DNA of 6,206 nt from Acidobacteriota bacterium. Its GTDB lineage: Bacteria; Acidobacteriota; Polarisedimenticolia; J045. A model generated the notes under the pieces. It was not told the DNA's origin. It did not search any database and was given only the letters and a program-made list of their open reading frames with translations. Positions 6,097-6,206 of the stretch are shown piece after piece (position 1 is the stretch's first letter; each line of letters opens with the position of its first letter). The stretch covers positions 1 through 6,206 of the forward strand of contig JAMOQA010000548.1 in assembly GCA_027064265.1 (NCBI GenBank), written 5' to 3'. Both the position numbers and the translations under genes were made by a program.

Positions 6097-6206
6097 CAGT
6101 ACCTGGTCTCCGCCAGGACGACCCGGTGGACCGCACCGTCGCGCCCGCGCCAGGTAACGCGCGCCCGCACCCGGATCGCCACGGCCTCCCGGAACCGCGC
6201 CGCCGC
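6096..6206 (-). CDS. C-terminal end of a PilV/GspI-like minor pilin, 5' end outside the window
   Basis: Reading on the minus strand from the window edge gives 36 residues and a TGA at 6098-6096. The peptide ends VRARVTWRGRDGAVHRVVLAETRY. The pattern of alternating V/R, then V-T-W, a polar G-containing turn and a last strand ending in E-T-R is how many PilV and GspI proteins finish. The TGA shares one base with the ATG of the PilW/GspJ-like gene, so the two are translated in tandem. The I/V then J/W then K/X order supports the assignment. Only the tail is visible, so the call rests on this short motif plus position. Confidence -1.
   Translation of the reverse strand, partial: AAARFREAVAIRVRARVTWRGRDGAVHRVVLAETRY

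Noticed and set aside
5246..6136. N-terminal extension of the PilX/GspK-like frame to 887 residues
   Set aside because: The extension is low-complexity and overlaps the whole PilW/GspJ-like gene. The ATG at 5245 gives the prepilin-type N-terminus.

Overview
The window is very GC-rich, with codon third positions almost all G or C, so long spurious open frames occur on both strands. All six genes I can support lie on the minus strand and are described in that direction, from high to low coordinates. The content is the 3' end of a set of prepilin/pseudopilin genes, a secreted coiled-coil protein, a sigma-54 (bEBP) regulator and a GTPase of the cyclic 2,3-diphosphoglycerate synthetase-like family. 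This suggests a GC-rich diderm bacterium that uses sigma-54, for example from Myxococcota, Acidobacteriota, Planctomycetota or a little-cultured phylum. The sequence alone does not fix the phylum.

Region 6206-3473 holds three overlapping genes. First is the C-terminal end of a PilV/GspI-like minor pilin, then a PilW/GspJ-like minor pilin joined by a 1-base TGATG overlap, then a large PilX/GspK-like protein joined by a 4-base ATGA overlap. The third protein carries a DxDGDG-type acidic repeat that looks like a calcium-binding site. The order I-J-K (V-W-X) is that of the minor pilins that prime and cap type IV pili and type II secretion pseudopili.

Region 3472-2654 begins with an 83-base gap holding a weak promoter candidate. 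It is followed by a 227-residue exported coiled-coil protein of unknown function.

Region 2653-1262 encodes an NtrC/PilR-like sigma-54 activator. Its AAA+ domain is intact, but its N-terminal domain resembles a receiver without the phosphoacceptor pocket, and its C-terminal Fis-type helix-turn-helix is short and divergent. A terminator-like inverted repeat follows it.

Region 1155-1 is the first 385 codons of the GTPase gene. It has a strong Shine-Dalgarno sequence that abuts a perfect 16-base palindrome.

Working model (inference): the minor pilins, the exported coiled-coil protein and the regulator form one surface-appendage or secretion locus, possibly with an internal promoter in the 83-base gap. 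The GTPase gene is probably a separate transcription unit. I see no tRNA, rRNA, CRISPR array, insertion sequence or phage gene.
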